Made by a program: the position numbers and the translations under genes | Source: Gemmatimonadota bacterium | GTDB taxonomy: Bacteria; Gemmatimonadota; Gemmatimonadetes; Longimicrobiales; Gaopeijiaceae | Direction of reading: 5' to 3' | Assembly: GCA_012959595.1 (NCBI GenBank) | Contig: DUCW01000162.1 | Location: forward strand, 1 to 15,846 | Length of the DNA: 15,846 nt | The notes under the pieces: model-generated | Database searches by the model: none | Told to the model about the DNA's origin: nothing | The model's input: only the letters and a program-made list of their open reading frames with translations | Shown: one piece after another, positions 1 through 7,112 of the stretch | Layout: each line of letters begins with the position of its first letter | How positions within the stretch are numbered: position 1 is the first letter of the stretch

Positions 1-903
1 GAGAGGCCACCTGAAGTCCAATTGGTCGATCTTCCTCAGCATAATTCTGTTCGATTACTCATGGAAAATAGAGCTCTCAAGGATACAGTGGCACAGCTCC
101 AGAGGGGAGAGATGGGATTCTTCAAGGTTAAGAATGGAGAGGGTCAATCATTGGACGGCTACCTAATGAAACCACCTGATTTTAATCCAGAGATGAAGTA
201 TCCGCTTCTTTTTTATGTCTATGGAGAACCAGCTGCACAAACAGTAATGGCCAGATGGGGTGCAAGTAGATATCTATGGCATCTCTATCTAACCCAGCTG
301 GGATATTTAGTGGCAAGTGTCGACAATAGGGGTGTGCCTGCTCCCAGAGGTCGCGAATGGAGGAAGTCTGTGCACGGCAACATTGGAACGCTTGCCTCGG
401 AGGATCAGGCCGCAGCAAACTTAGAGATTCGAGAATGGGAGTTTGTGGATGAAGAAAGGATTGGCATCTGGGGTTGGAGTGGAGGAGGATCCATGACCTT
501 GAACATGATGTTTCGTTATCCAGATTTGTACTCAACAGGACTTTCGGTTGCTCCAGTTCCAGATCAAACACTGTACGATGCAATTTACCAAGAAAGATAC
601 TCTGGAGTTTTAGAGAGTCATGAAGACGGGTATAAACAAGGATCTCCGATAAGTCATGTTGATGGGTTGGCTGGCAATCTTCTTCTAGTACACGGCACTG
701 GAGATGACAATGTCCATTACCAAGGGTCCGAACGTCTGATCAATGAGCTGGTAGCTAGAAATAAGAAATTTACAATGATGGCCTATCCTAATCGGAGCCA
801 TGGAATTTTTGAAGGAGTGGGAACTACTCTGCACCTTCAAGGGCTCCTAACTCAATATCTCTTGGAAAATCTCCCTAGTGGCCCGAGGGCCACAACAAAA
901 TAG
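1..903 (+). CDS. Dipeptidyl-peptidase IV family serine peptidase (S9), C-terminal part
   Basis: The reading frame is open from base 1, so this is the 3' part of a longer gene; the TTG at 22 is not the true start. The visible 300 residues are the alpha/beta-hydrolase domain of prolyl oligopeptidase/DPP-IV enzymes, which remove dipeptides from peptide N-termini, often after proline, usually in the periplasm. The catalytic triad is visible: the nucleophile in GWSGGG (Ser codon 478-480), the acid in HGTGDDNVHYQ (first Asp, codon 703-705) and the base in RSHGIFE (His codon 799-801). VYGEPAAQTV and DNRGVPAPRG match the oxyanion-side and Asp-Asn-Arg-Gly segments of DPP-IV. The N-terminal beta-propeller must lie upstream of the window. 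The gene is convergent with the TSUP permease, with 38 bp between stops. The family call is firm; exact specificity is not. Confidence 0.93.
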   Translation, partial: ERPPEVQLVDLPQHNSVRLLMENRALKDTVAQLQRGEMGFFKVKNGEGQSLDGYLMKPPDFNPEMKYPLLFYVYGEPAAQTVMARWGASRYLWHLYLTQLGYLVASVDNRGVPAPRGREWRKSVHGNIGTLASEDQAAANLEIREWEFVDEERIGIWGWSGGGSMTLNMMFRYPDLYSTGLSVAPVPDQTLYDAIYQERYSGVLESHEDGYKQGSPISHVDGLAGNLLLVHGTGDDNVHYQGSERLINELVARNKKFTMMAYPNRSHGIFEGVGTTLHLQGLLTQYLLENLPSGPRATTK

Positions 904-941
904 TGGCTAGATTTAAAGAAATAGGTGCCTGTTGAATTTCG

Positions 942-1850
942 TCAGACTTCTTCAGCTACCCTAGATTTTTGGATATAGGCAGATCTTAGCATAGCAAAAG
1001 AAGTATAAGTGACTACAGCTACCACTAACCATCGCATCAGGTCCAGGGGCATTTCTTTGACTACAAAAGCACCTAGTAATACCCCAGGAACGCCTCCTAA
1101 AGCTAAACCTAGTGCTGGGCGAAGGCTGTAAGCGTTCGACTGCATGAATCGGATTGAAGCAGTGGGCATAAGAAACGCACATGAACCCATCATAATGGGA
1201 AAAGAGACAATTGGGTTCATCCCAAGCATACTCACCATGATCATGGTGGGTGCATACATACCGACTCCCAGTGTCATGAGGGCTCCCATCACAAAAGTTC
1301 CTGCCATTCCAATCCATAGCTTGGATCCAGTTAATTTGAGGGAATCACCAGTTAGATTTGCTACGAAATCCACGCCTAAGAGCTGCATCACAAAAGTCAC
1401 TGCTGCCACACCTAGTGCTAACCCCAATCCGATTTGTATGTAATTTCGCGGCCATTTTGTGATTGATCTTGCTCCAAGCCATGCTCCAGCTACAGACATA
1501 ACTATTAGAGCTATGAGGGTCGGCATATCCACTTGGATAATGGTCATGAATACAAATGCTTGGACAATCACCGGGAATGAGTGTCCAACGTGCATAGTTC
1601 CTGGAATGTGCTCGTCAGGTACAAGATTTTGTAGTTTAAACCAAGAGGTTGTCGGAGCAAAAGAGCCGATCCCAAGGGAGTCAAAAAAATTTGTCACGAA
1701 CCCGATGGTCAATTGCAGTAAAGAAGGTGTTTTTGAATGGGGAATCTGGAGGCCCATGTTCCTAGCCCAGGCTCTAAGATAAACGAGGGAAAAACAAACC
1801 AGGAAAATGAACAAGATGGGTTTGGAAAAAGTCTGCAATAAGCTATTCAT
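942..1850 (-). CDS. TauE/SafE (TSUP) family membrane permease
   Basis: 302 residues, strongly hydrophobic, with about eight predicted membrane spans. TSUP proteins move sulfite, sulfoacetate, thiosulfate or other small organic anions across the inner membrane. The N-terminal repeat has a first span followed by IGFVTNFFDSLGIGSFAPTT, the usual Gly-rich half-motif, with AGAWLGARS closing the first half. The second repeat carries GVGMYAPTMIMVSMLGM and ALGGVPGVLLGAFVV. This internal two-fold repeat is the family hallmark. The ATG at 1850 has no strong ribosome site. The gene diverges from the aldo/keto reductase across a 192-bp spacer. Neither neighbour suggests sulfur metabolism, so the substrate cannot be named. 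Confidence 0.88.
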   Translation of the reverse strand: MNSLLQTFSKPILFIFLVCFSLVYLRAWARNMGLQIPHSKTPSLLQLTIGFVTNFFDSLGIGSFAPTTSWFKLQNLVPDEHIPGTMHVGHSFPVIVQAFVFMTIIQVDMPTLIALIVMSVAGAWLGARSITKWPRNYIQIGLGLALGVAAVTFVMQLLGVDFVANLTGDSLKLTGSKLWIGMAGTFVMGALMTLGVGMYAPTMIMVSMLGMNPIVSFPIMMGSCAFLMPTASIRFMQSNAYSLRPALGLALGGVPGVLLGAFVVKEMPLDLMRWLVVAVVTYTSFAMLRSAYIQKSRVAEEV

Positions 1851-2042
1851 GGGTGTCGAATCTCACATTGTTCAAGGAATATGGTAAGGAAAATCCACAG
1901 GGACATATATATCATTCAGCATCTCATGCACACGGATGTACTTGCATAGATGTACGTTAATGTGTCTTGTATACAGTTGTACCAAAGTAAGACTATCCTA
2001 GGTTGGTGTTAGGACCATAACAACCGAATTCTGGAAGATAAA
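1851..2042. promoter_or_regulatory. Divergent intergenic region with repeated TGTAC motifs
   Basis: This 192-bp spacer separates the divergent TSUP permease and aldo/keto reductase genes and must hold promoters for both. It contains GATGTAC twice in direct orientation (1935-1941 and 1949-1955, 14 bp apart), a palindrome TGTATACA (1968-1975) and another TGTAC (1978-1982). The clustering looks like an operator array, but no regulator is recognised and no well-spaced -35/-10 pair could be assigned. The reductase ribosome site GGAAG lies at 2033-2037, 5 nt before its ATG. Confidence 0.35.
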
Positions 2043-2990
2043 ATGAATATTACACGTAGAGAAATGATTCAGATAGGGGCGGGAGCGAGTGCTGGACTCA
2101 TGTTGGGGTGCACCATGCCCGAGGAGATGGATCGAGGACTCATTACTAAGGAAATTCCATCGACTGGGGAAAGTATTCCAGTGATAGGTTTGGGAGGACG
2201 AAATTACAGGCTGGGTGAAGGGTGGGCAGAGAACACGGATGGGTATAGAGCTACTCTTGGAACTTTTTATGAGTTGGGAGGTCGCCTTATAGATACCTCT
2301 CCGAATTATGGAGACTCCGAAACTATAATGGGAAATCTACTCCAAGAGCTCGGTATCAGAGATGATTTATTCTTGGCGACAAAGGTTGATAGGCAGGAGA
2401 AAGAAGAAGGACTCGAGCGTATGCAGGGGTCGCTCGAAAGAATGCATACGGGCCACTTTGAGTTGATGCAAGTGCATAACTTAAGAGGTTGGGAAACTCA
2501 GATTCCAACACTCCGTGAATGGAAGCAAGAAGGAAAGATAAAGTATTTAGGAATCACTACTTCGAGTGACCGTCAGTATGAACAAATGGAACAGATCATA
2601 CTCCAAGAGACTTTGGATTTCATCCAAGTTGATTATGCTGCGGACAATCGGACAGCCGAAGAGAGGCTTCTTCCTTTAGCACAAGATTTGGGAGTAGGCG
2701 TGTTGGTGAACTTGCCTTTTGGCAGAGGGCGCTTGTTCTCTCGAGTTGGTGATAGAGAGTTGCCCGAATGGGCAGCAGAGTTCGGTTGTGAGAGTTGGGG
2801 ACAATTCTTTTTAAAATACGTGGTGTCTCATCCTGCAGTGACTGCGGTCATTCCAGGCACGACGAGTGAAAGGCACGCAGTAGATAATATCGGAGCAGGG
2901 AAGGGACTTTTACCCACGTCACAAATTCGCAGTCGGATGGAAGAGTTTATTGACGCACTACCTCTAGTGGAAAGACCTTCCCGGAGTTGA
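2043..2990 (+). CDS. Aldo/keto reductase with Tat-like lipoprotein leader
   Basis: 315 residues with the aldo/keto reductase TIM barrel, an NAD(P)H-dependent carbonyl reductase fold. The catalytic tetrad is visible: Asp84 and Tyr89 in LIDTSPNYGDSE, Lys114 in FLATKVD and His145 in MQVHN. The C-terminal segment VIPGTTSERHAVDNI (residues about 270-285) is the usual cofactor-phosphate loop region. The N-terminus has a twin arginine (Arg5-Arg6) before a hydrophobic stretch ending LMLGC (Cys23), which suggests Tat export and possible lipid attachment; the -3 residue is Met, so the lipobox is imperfect. Tat export would carry out the folded, cofactor-loaded enzyme. The ATG has a good GGAAG ribosome site. 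The APC permease follows after 108 bp. The substrate is unknown. Confidence 0.9.
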   Translation: MNITRREMIQIGAGASAGLMLGCTMPEEMDRGLITKEIPSTGESIPVIGLGGRNYRLGEGWAENTDGYRATLGTFYELGGRLIDTSPNYGDSETIMGNLLQELGIRDDLFLATKVDRQEKEEGLERMQGSLERMHTGHFELMQVHNLRGWETQIPTLREWKQEGKIKYLGITTSSDRQYEQMEQIILQETLDFIQVDYAADNRTAEERLLPLAQDLGVGVLVNLPFGRGRLFSRVGDRELPEWAAEFGCESWGQFFLKYVVSHPAVTAVIPGTTSERHAVDNIGAGKGLLPTSQIRSRMEEFIDALPLVERPSRS

Positions 2991-2994
2991 GCAC

Positions 2995-3054
2995 AATAGA
3001 TGAATCTGCTAGGAGAAACTATAACTTTAGGGTGAGTGGCCACTTTCATCTATT
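2995..3054 (+). repeat. 10-bp perfect inverted repeat upstream of the APC permease
   Basis: AATAGATGAA at 2995-3004 is the exact reverse complement of TTCATCTATT at 3045-3054, with 40 nt between. The intervening sequence ends in a 10-bp palindrome, AGTGGCCACT (3035-3044), directly touching the right arm. The element lies in the 108-bp gap between the reductase and the permease. It could be a leader structure, an operator or a weak terminator. The right arm is followed by TATGGAATGAG rather than a T-run, so a simple intrinsic terminator is unlikely. Confidence 0.5.
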
Positions 3055-3081
3055 TATGGAATGAGATTTTACCTCAGGTAT

Positions 3082-3089
3082 AAAGGAGG
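3082..3089 (+). promoter_or_regulatory. Strong Shine-Dalgarno for the APC permease
   Basis: AAAGGAGG ends 9 nt before the GTG start at 3099. It is one of the strongest ribosome sites seen here and decides the non-ATG start of the permease. Confidence 0.8.
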
Positions 3090-3098
3090 GCAGACAGA

Positions 3099-4418
3099 GT
3101 GAATCAGAATTCAGAACCGGGTTTCGCTAGAGTTCTTAGTGTCAAAGATGGCCTGGCAGTGACCGTGGGAATGGTCATTGGAGCTGGAATTCTAAGGGCT
3201 CCAGGAGAGATAGCTGGGCACTTGGGCGATCCTTGGCTGATTCTGGCAGTTTGGGTTTTGGGTGGGCTTGTTGCTGGATTGAGCACTTTGTTATTGGCTG
3301 AGATGTCAGCTGCTCTTCCACAGGCTGGGGGTAAGTATGTTTATGCTAGAGAAGCCTGGGGTCCAGTGATGGGTTTTGTGGCTGGCTGGTCTGAATTACT
3401 TGTGGGAAGAGGGTTTTCAGGGGCTGCAAAGGCTGTGGTCATAGCGGAATATGTTAGGATACTGACGGGAGGGAAGGGATCGATTCCAGTATTGGCGGGT
3501 GCTGTGGTTTTGGCTTTCTTCTTTATTCACACCCAGGGCATTAAAGCTAGCACAGTGTTTCAAAATATTACGACTGTGATCAAAGTCTTCGTGGTGTTGA
3601 TTATAGCGAGTGCTGGGATTTGGGCTGGAGATTTATTGAGTATAGGGCAAAACAATAGTGTTGGCTTATTAAATGACGGTTGGGTATCTGGATTTTCAGC
3701 AGCCTACTTGGCGGTAGCGTTTGCCTACTATGGATGGGAAGATGTATCTAAGATGGCTGAAGAGATCAAGGATCCTGGTCGAGCACTTCCAAGTATTCTC
3801 TTGAAAGGTGTTTTGGCAGTAGCCGTTTTGTATCTTTTAATAAATTTATCGTTCCTAGCTGTTCTTACCCCTTCGGAGATGTCGGGTTCAGAACTTGTAG
3901 CACAAGATGCGATATCTGGAGTGTTTGGTTCTGCGGCCGGTACTGTGGTTGTGTGGGCTAGTCTCCTCATTTTGATTAGTAGCCTCAACGTAAATTTCTT
4001 GGGTTTACCGAGGGTAGCATACGGCTTAGCAAGTCACGGACTGGCACCAAGGGCATTCTCCAAGATCGACGATAAGGGAACACCTAGAAACGCTTTGTAT
4101 TTTATTGCTATCTGGATCGGGGTGTTAGCCATCAGTGGCAGTTTCTCTGAAATCATAGGGTTAATGATGATGATCGCGATACCGATAGACATGATGGTCC
4201 TATTGGGTTTTTTCCGTCTTAGACTAAAACGTCCGGATTTGCACCGACCCTTCCGTGTTTTTGGTTACCCTTGGATTCCCATGATCACCATTCTTCTTTA
4301 TTTGGCGATATTGGTGATCCTGGTGACTACCCAAACAAGAACAGCGATGTATGGGTCTCTAGTGATTGGCGGCCTGATCGTAGCAGGTTTGATCAATAGA
4401 AGGCGTCAGAGAATCTAG
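3099..4418 (+). CDS. APC family amino-acid permease
   Basis: 439 residues with about twelve predicted membrane spans, the normal size for amino acid-polyamine-organocation permeases, which import amino acids or exchange them across the inner membrane. The broken first helix with its substrate-binding glycines is visible as TVGMVIGAGIL (residues 22-32). Other typical segments are the SALPQAGGKYVYAREAWG loop (helices 2-3), YYGWEDVSKMAEEIKDPGRALP (helix 6 and following loop) and LGLPRVAYGLASHGLAPRAFSKID (helix 8 region). The GTG start at 3099 is supported by AAAGGAGG (3082-3089), 9 nt upstream, with no better ATG nearby. It is convergent with the D-amino-acid-oxidase-like gene, with only 10 bp between stops. 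An amino-acid substrate fits its neighbours, but which one is not shown. Confidence 0.92.
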   Translation: MNQNSEPGFARVLSVKDGLAVTVGMVIGAGILRAPGEIAGHLGDPWLILAVWVLGGLVAGLSTLLLAEMSAALPQAGGKYVYAREAWGPVMGFVAGWSELLVGRGFSGAAKAVVIAEYVRILTGGKGSIPVLAGAVVLAFFFIHTQGIKASTVFQNITTVIKVFVVLIIASAGIWAGDLLSIGQNNSVGLLNDGWVSGFSAAYLAVAFAYYGWEDVSKMAEEIKDPGRALPSILLKGVLAVAVLYLLINLSFLAVLTPSEMSGSELVAQDAISGVFGSAAGTVVVWASLLILISSLNVNFLGLPRVAYGLASHGLAPRAFSKIDDKGTPRNALYFIAIWIGVLAISGSFSEIIGLMMMIAIPIDMMVLLGFFRLRLKRPDLHRPFRVFGYPWIPMITILLYLAILVILVTTQTRTAMYGSLVIGGLIVAGLINRRRQRI

Positions 4419-4428
4419 TTTCGAGTTG

Positions 4429-5625
4429 CTAGCGATAGAATCCGCCAGATTGCATGCCTTGGAATAGTCTAGAATGTGCTGTTAGGATTCTGTTTGTAGC
4501 CTCTTGGTCAGGTTCCATCGACCAGACGCCTTTTTCTGAAGTTCCTCCGAGGATGATACCGTCTTGTCGGGGTAACATGTGGACGAAATCTTCCGAGGTA
4601 GTTCCAGGCAAACTTCCAATGGTGGCATAGTTAACTTCTTCCTGGGGTATCAGAGCGATGAGCTGTCCCTTTAGCGGTGAAAGTTCTAGATCATTGAAGA
4701 GGTGATGGGAACCAAGGCCTGTGCAATTGATGATTAATCCTTGATCTAGAGACATGAGATCCTTTATGCTGTCAAAAGTTCTTATCATAAGGTCTCCCTT
4801 GAAAGCTAAAAAATCTCTTACCAATGCTTCAAGATAGATGGATGGTTCAATCCGTAGCGTTTTTCTTCTGACCAGGTAGTTACAAGGATAGAAGTGATCT
4901 TCGGCCCCAACGACCACTTGTCCTGCTCGCAAATGTGACGGTAGAAGGGGTGGACGGATGTTTGTGTGGGGTGTGGCGTCTTCAGGGTATTCGTCTAAGA
5001 ACCTCCATTGGTCGATCCAGGATACACCATACTTGGGACCCACCAAGAGTTGCAGCTGTCTGTATGCGATATGGGCTGCACGACGGAACTGCAAATCCCA
5101 GGATTCTGTACGTTGGTCAGTATCAACCAATCCAGATGTGGGGGTCCAACTAGCGAGTGATTTATTGGAGGTTGTATTGGGAGGCACATCCTTTGCATAG
5201 ATGGTCACCTTAAAACCGTGCTTCTGGAGTTGTCTTGCGGCGGTCAAGCCTGCCACCCCACAACCGATCACAGCAACGTTGCGACTGGGATGTTCCAATG
5301 CAAATTCAGTGGCTAATAGGCCCGTTCCCCAAGACAGAGACATACCAGAACCACCATGCCCGTAGTTGTGTATAATAGTTTTGGAATCATGTCTTTCAGG
5401 TCTTAGCACGAAACCACTAGGTCGATAAGGCCTCAGTCCAACGGTGGTACGAATAATACGGTCTCTAAAAATGTTCACAGGCCACAAAAACGTACCGGAA
5501 AATCTCGCGCTTCGCATTGTTGCCCGAGCTTCAATCTGCCTGAGGGATCTGGATATTCCACATCCAGGCATGCTCAGCCCTATGACTCCTAAGCCGGCTT
5601 TTTTGATTAGGTTGCGCCTGTTCAT
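4429..5625 (-). CDS. Circularly permuted D-amino-acid-oxidase-like FAD oxidoreductase, exported
   Basis: 398 residues. The parts of a D-amino-acid oxidase (DAO) are present but in a permuted order. The block that normally ends DAO comes first: RTTVGLRPYRP (substrate-carboxylate Arg, here Arg65) and IIHNYGHGGSGMSLSWG (residues 84-100). The FAD-binding start follows (VAVIGCGVAGLTAARQL, 117-133), then KDVPPNTTSNKSLASWTP, LIINCTGLGSHHL and ILGGTSEKGVW. The protein ends where ordinary DAO would continue into the moved block. DAOs convert D-amino acids to 2-oxo acids, ammonia and H2O2. The usual active-site Tyr region (PYIIPG in mammalian DAO) reads VHMLPR here. The leader has Arg3-Arg4 and a hydrophobic stretch ending SMPGC (Cys22), suggesting Tat export and lipid anchoring. 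It lies 93 bp downstream of the DmpA-type peptidase, probably in the same transcript. The fold is firm; substrate chirality is inferred. Confidence 0.88.
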   Translation of the reverse strand: MNRRNLIKKAGLGVIGLSMPGCGISRSLRQIEARATMRSARFSGTFLWPVNIFRDRIIRTTVGLRPYRPSGFVLRPERHDSKTIIHNYGHGGSGMSLSWGTGLLATEFALEHPSRNVAVIGCGVAGLTAARQLQKHGFKVTIYAKDVPPNTTSNKSLASWTPTSGLVDTDQRTESWDLQFRRAAHIAYRQLQLLVGPKYGVSWIDQWRFLDEYPEDATPHTNIRPPLLPSHLRAGQVVVGAEDHFYPCNYLVRRKTLRIEPSIYLEALVRDFLAFKGDLMIRTFDSIKDLMSLDQGLIINCTGLGSHHLFNDLELSPLKGQLIALIPQEEVNYATIGSLPGTTSEDFVHMLPRQDGIILGGTSEKGVWSMEPDQEATNRILTAHSRLFQGMQSGGFYR

Positions 5626-5718
5626 GGATTCGTCACTGTTGTTAGAGTTGTACTTGTCCCAGGTTGGTCGGTAAGAGTAGCATGTTCATCCCCAGATGAC
5701 TAATGCTATTGGCACCCA

Positions 5719-6909
5719 TTACTTATGACGGTTGAGGGTCGATTCTAGGCGACCATAGAACTCAAGAATGTGTTGTAATTCCTCGTGCGGTATGGCCTCG
5801 GATCGGTTTCCGTCTCTTCCTTCCATTGTTTCCGCTGCAATCATAGCGTTAATGATCGCTTCTTCGGTGGCTTCAACTGTGGCTTGAAAAATGACACTTA
5901 GGTTTGAGTTGTTTAGCATCATTACTGAGCTCAATGGTCTCTTCCCTGCTGTAGTTGGATTGTTTGTTGAAAACGCTATGAAAATATCACCAGATCCGTT
6001 ACTTGCCGTACCGCCAGTTCGAGCAACACCAAGGGAGGCTCTTCGAGCGACCCTTTTCAATTGATGAGGGAGAAGGGGAGCGTCAGTTGCCACAACGATG
6101 ATGATTGACCCACGATCCTGGTATTGAGGCTCTTGTCTGGGATTCATTTCTAGGTGCTTCCCAACTGGAACACCAGCTATGGTGAGCTGGTTCCTGTTAC
6201 CGTAGTTGGCCTGCACCAGGACTCCTACTATGTAGCTGGCTCCACCACTGATCACACGAGATGAAGTTCCTATTCCACACTTGAAGCCTAGGCATCTCAT
6301 TCCAGTACCACCACCAACATTCCCTTCCGCCACGGGTCCACCAGTAGAAGAGTCGATTGCTGAAAACAGATGCTCCTTAGTAACATGAAATCCGTTGATG
6401 TCATTGAGATTGCCATCATAGGTCTCGGCTACAACGGGCAAGGACCAAGGTTGAAACGCATTTCCAGTTTGAGTTTGCCATGCAATAATGGCATCCCTTA
6501 CGACACCCACGCTGTGAGTGTTGGTGATTGCTATGGGGCCTTCCATGAAACCAGATTCTTCCACCCATGTAGTTCCTGTCATTTCTCCGTTTCCGTTTAA
6601 CGCAAACCATCCAGCGAAAACGGGGTCTGATGGGTTTGAACCTCGAGGCAAGATAGTCGTAACGCCAGTACGTACTGGCCCTTTTCCGACTACTAAGGGG
6701 CCTTTCCCGGAAATCAGGGTGACATGTCCTACCAGAACATCATCGACGTCGGTAATGGAATTATGGGGTCCAGTTATCCCATCGAAAGGGATTCCAAGAT
6801 CTCTTGCTCTGGGTTTAGTCTGTCCAGACAGATTTGATGAAATGGTATATGTACAGATTGCGATGATAAAAGCGGTTCTTATTATCAGGTTAAGTTTACG
6901 ATTCTTCAT
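5719..6909 (-). CDS. DmpA-type P1 family aminopeptidase (S58), exported
   Basis: 396 residues matching the DmpA/P1 family of self-processing N-terminal nucleophile hydrolases, which release N-terminal D- or L-residues (DmpA) or beta-residues (BapA). The precursor cleaves itself before a Ser that becomes the nucleophile; the matching site is Gly305-Ser306 in TASNGSGDIFIAFST. The N-terminal half has RARDLGIPFDGITGPHNSITDV and WVEESGFMEGPIAITNTHSVGVVRDA; the middle has EGNVGGGTGM, the usual glycine-rich segment. Residues 1 to about 30 form a Sec-type signal peptide, so the enzyme should be periplasmic or secreted. The ATG at 6909 has only a weak ribosome site. The DAO-like gene follows on the same strand, consistent with D-amino acids released by this enzyme being oxidised by the next. 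D-specificity is inferred. Confidence 0.92.
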   Translation of the reverse strand: MKNRKLNLIIRTAFIIAICTYTISSNLSGQTKPRARDLGIPFDGITGPHNSITDVDDVLVGHVTLISGKGPLVVGKGPVRTGVTTILPRGSNPSDPVFAGWFALNGNGEMTGTTWVEESGFMEGPIAITNTHSVGVVRDAIIAWQTQTGNAFQPWSLPVVAETYDGNLNDINGFHVTKEHLFSAIDSSTGGPVAEGNVGGGTGMRCLGFKCGIGTSSRVISGGASYIVGVLVQANYGNRNQLTIAGVPVGKHLEMNPRQEPQYQDRGSIIIVVATDAPLLPHQLKRVARRASLGVARTGGTASNGSGDIFIAFSTNNPTTAGKRPLSSVMMLNNSNLSVIFQATVEATEEAIINAMIAAETMEGRDGNRSEAIPHEELQHILEFYGRLESTLNRHK

Positions 6910-7112
6910 GGCAGATCCAGAGTGAGTATGAAAGTTTCAGATTGGTATGATTCTATCTGACACTTGTACGGTATAAGGAAAATCTGGTCAAGGAATTCAC
7001 CGTTGAGATCAGGTTAGCAGAGATTGTTCTGGGTGGGATGGATACCCTATGTGAGTGTATTCTTTTATTTATTATATTGTAGCGTAATAGATCGATTTCA
7101 GGAGTAGCTTAG
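6910..7112. promoter_or_regulatory. Divergent intergenic region between peptidase and cytochrome genes
   Basis: This 203-bp spacer separates the minus-strand S58 peptidase from the plus-strand cytochrome lipoprotein, so it must drive both. An AT-rich stretch (7060-7078, with TATATT at 7073-7078) is a possible -10 area for the cytochrome, but no convincing -35 lies at the right distance. A further TTGTAC (6964-6969) resembles the motifs in the 1851-2042 spacer. AGGAG at 7100-7104, 8 nt before GTG 7113, is the cytochrome ribosome site. No small gene is seen. Confidence 0.35.

Noticed and set aside
878..893. GTGGCCC/GGGCCAC inverted repeat at the end of the S9 peptidase gene as an intrinsic terminator
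   Set aside because: The arms are separated by only 2 nt, so the real stem is 6 bp at most, and neither strand has a T-run after it. It also lies within the coding sequence.
6518..6925. 135-codon plus-strand open frame over the S58 peptidase gene
   Set aside because: It is antisense to the signal peptide and N-terminal domain of a firm gene and shows no recognisable family.
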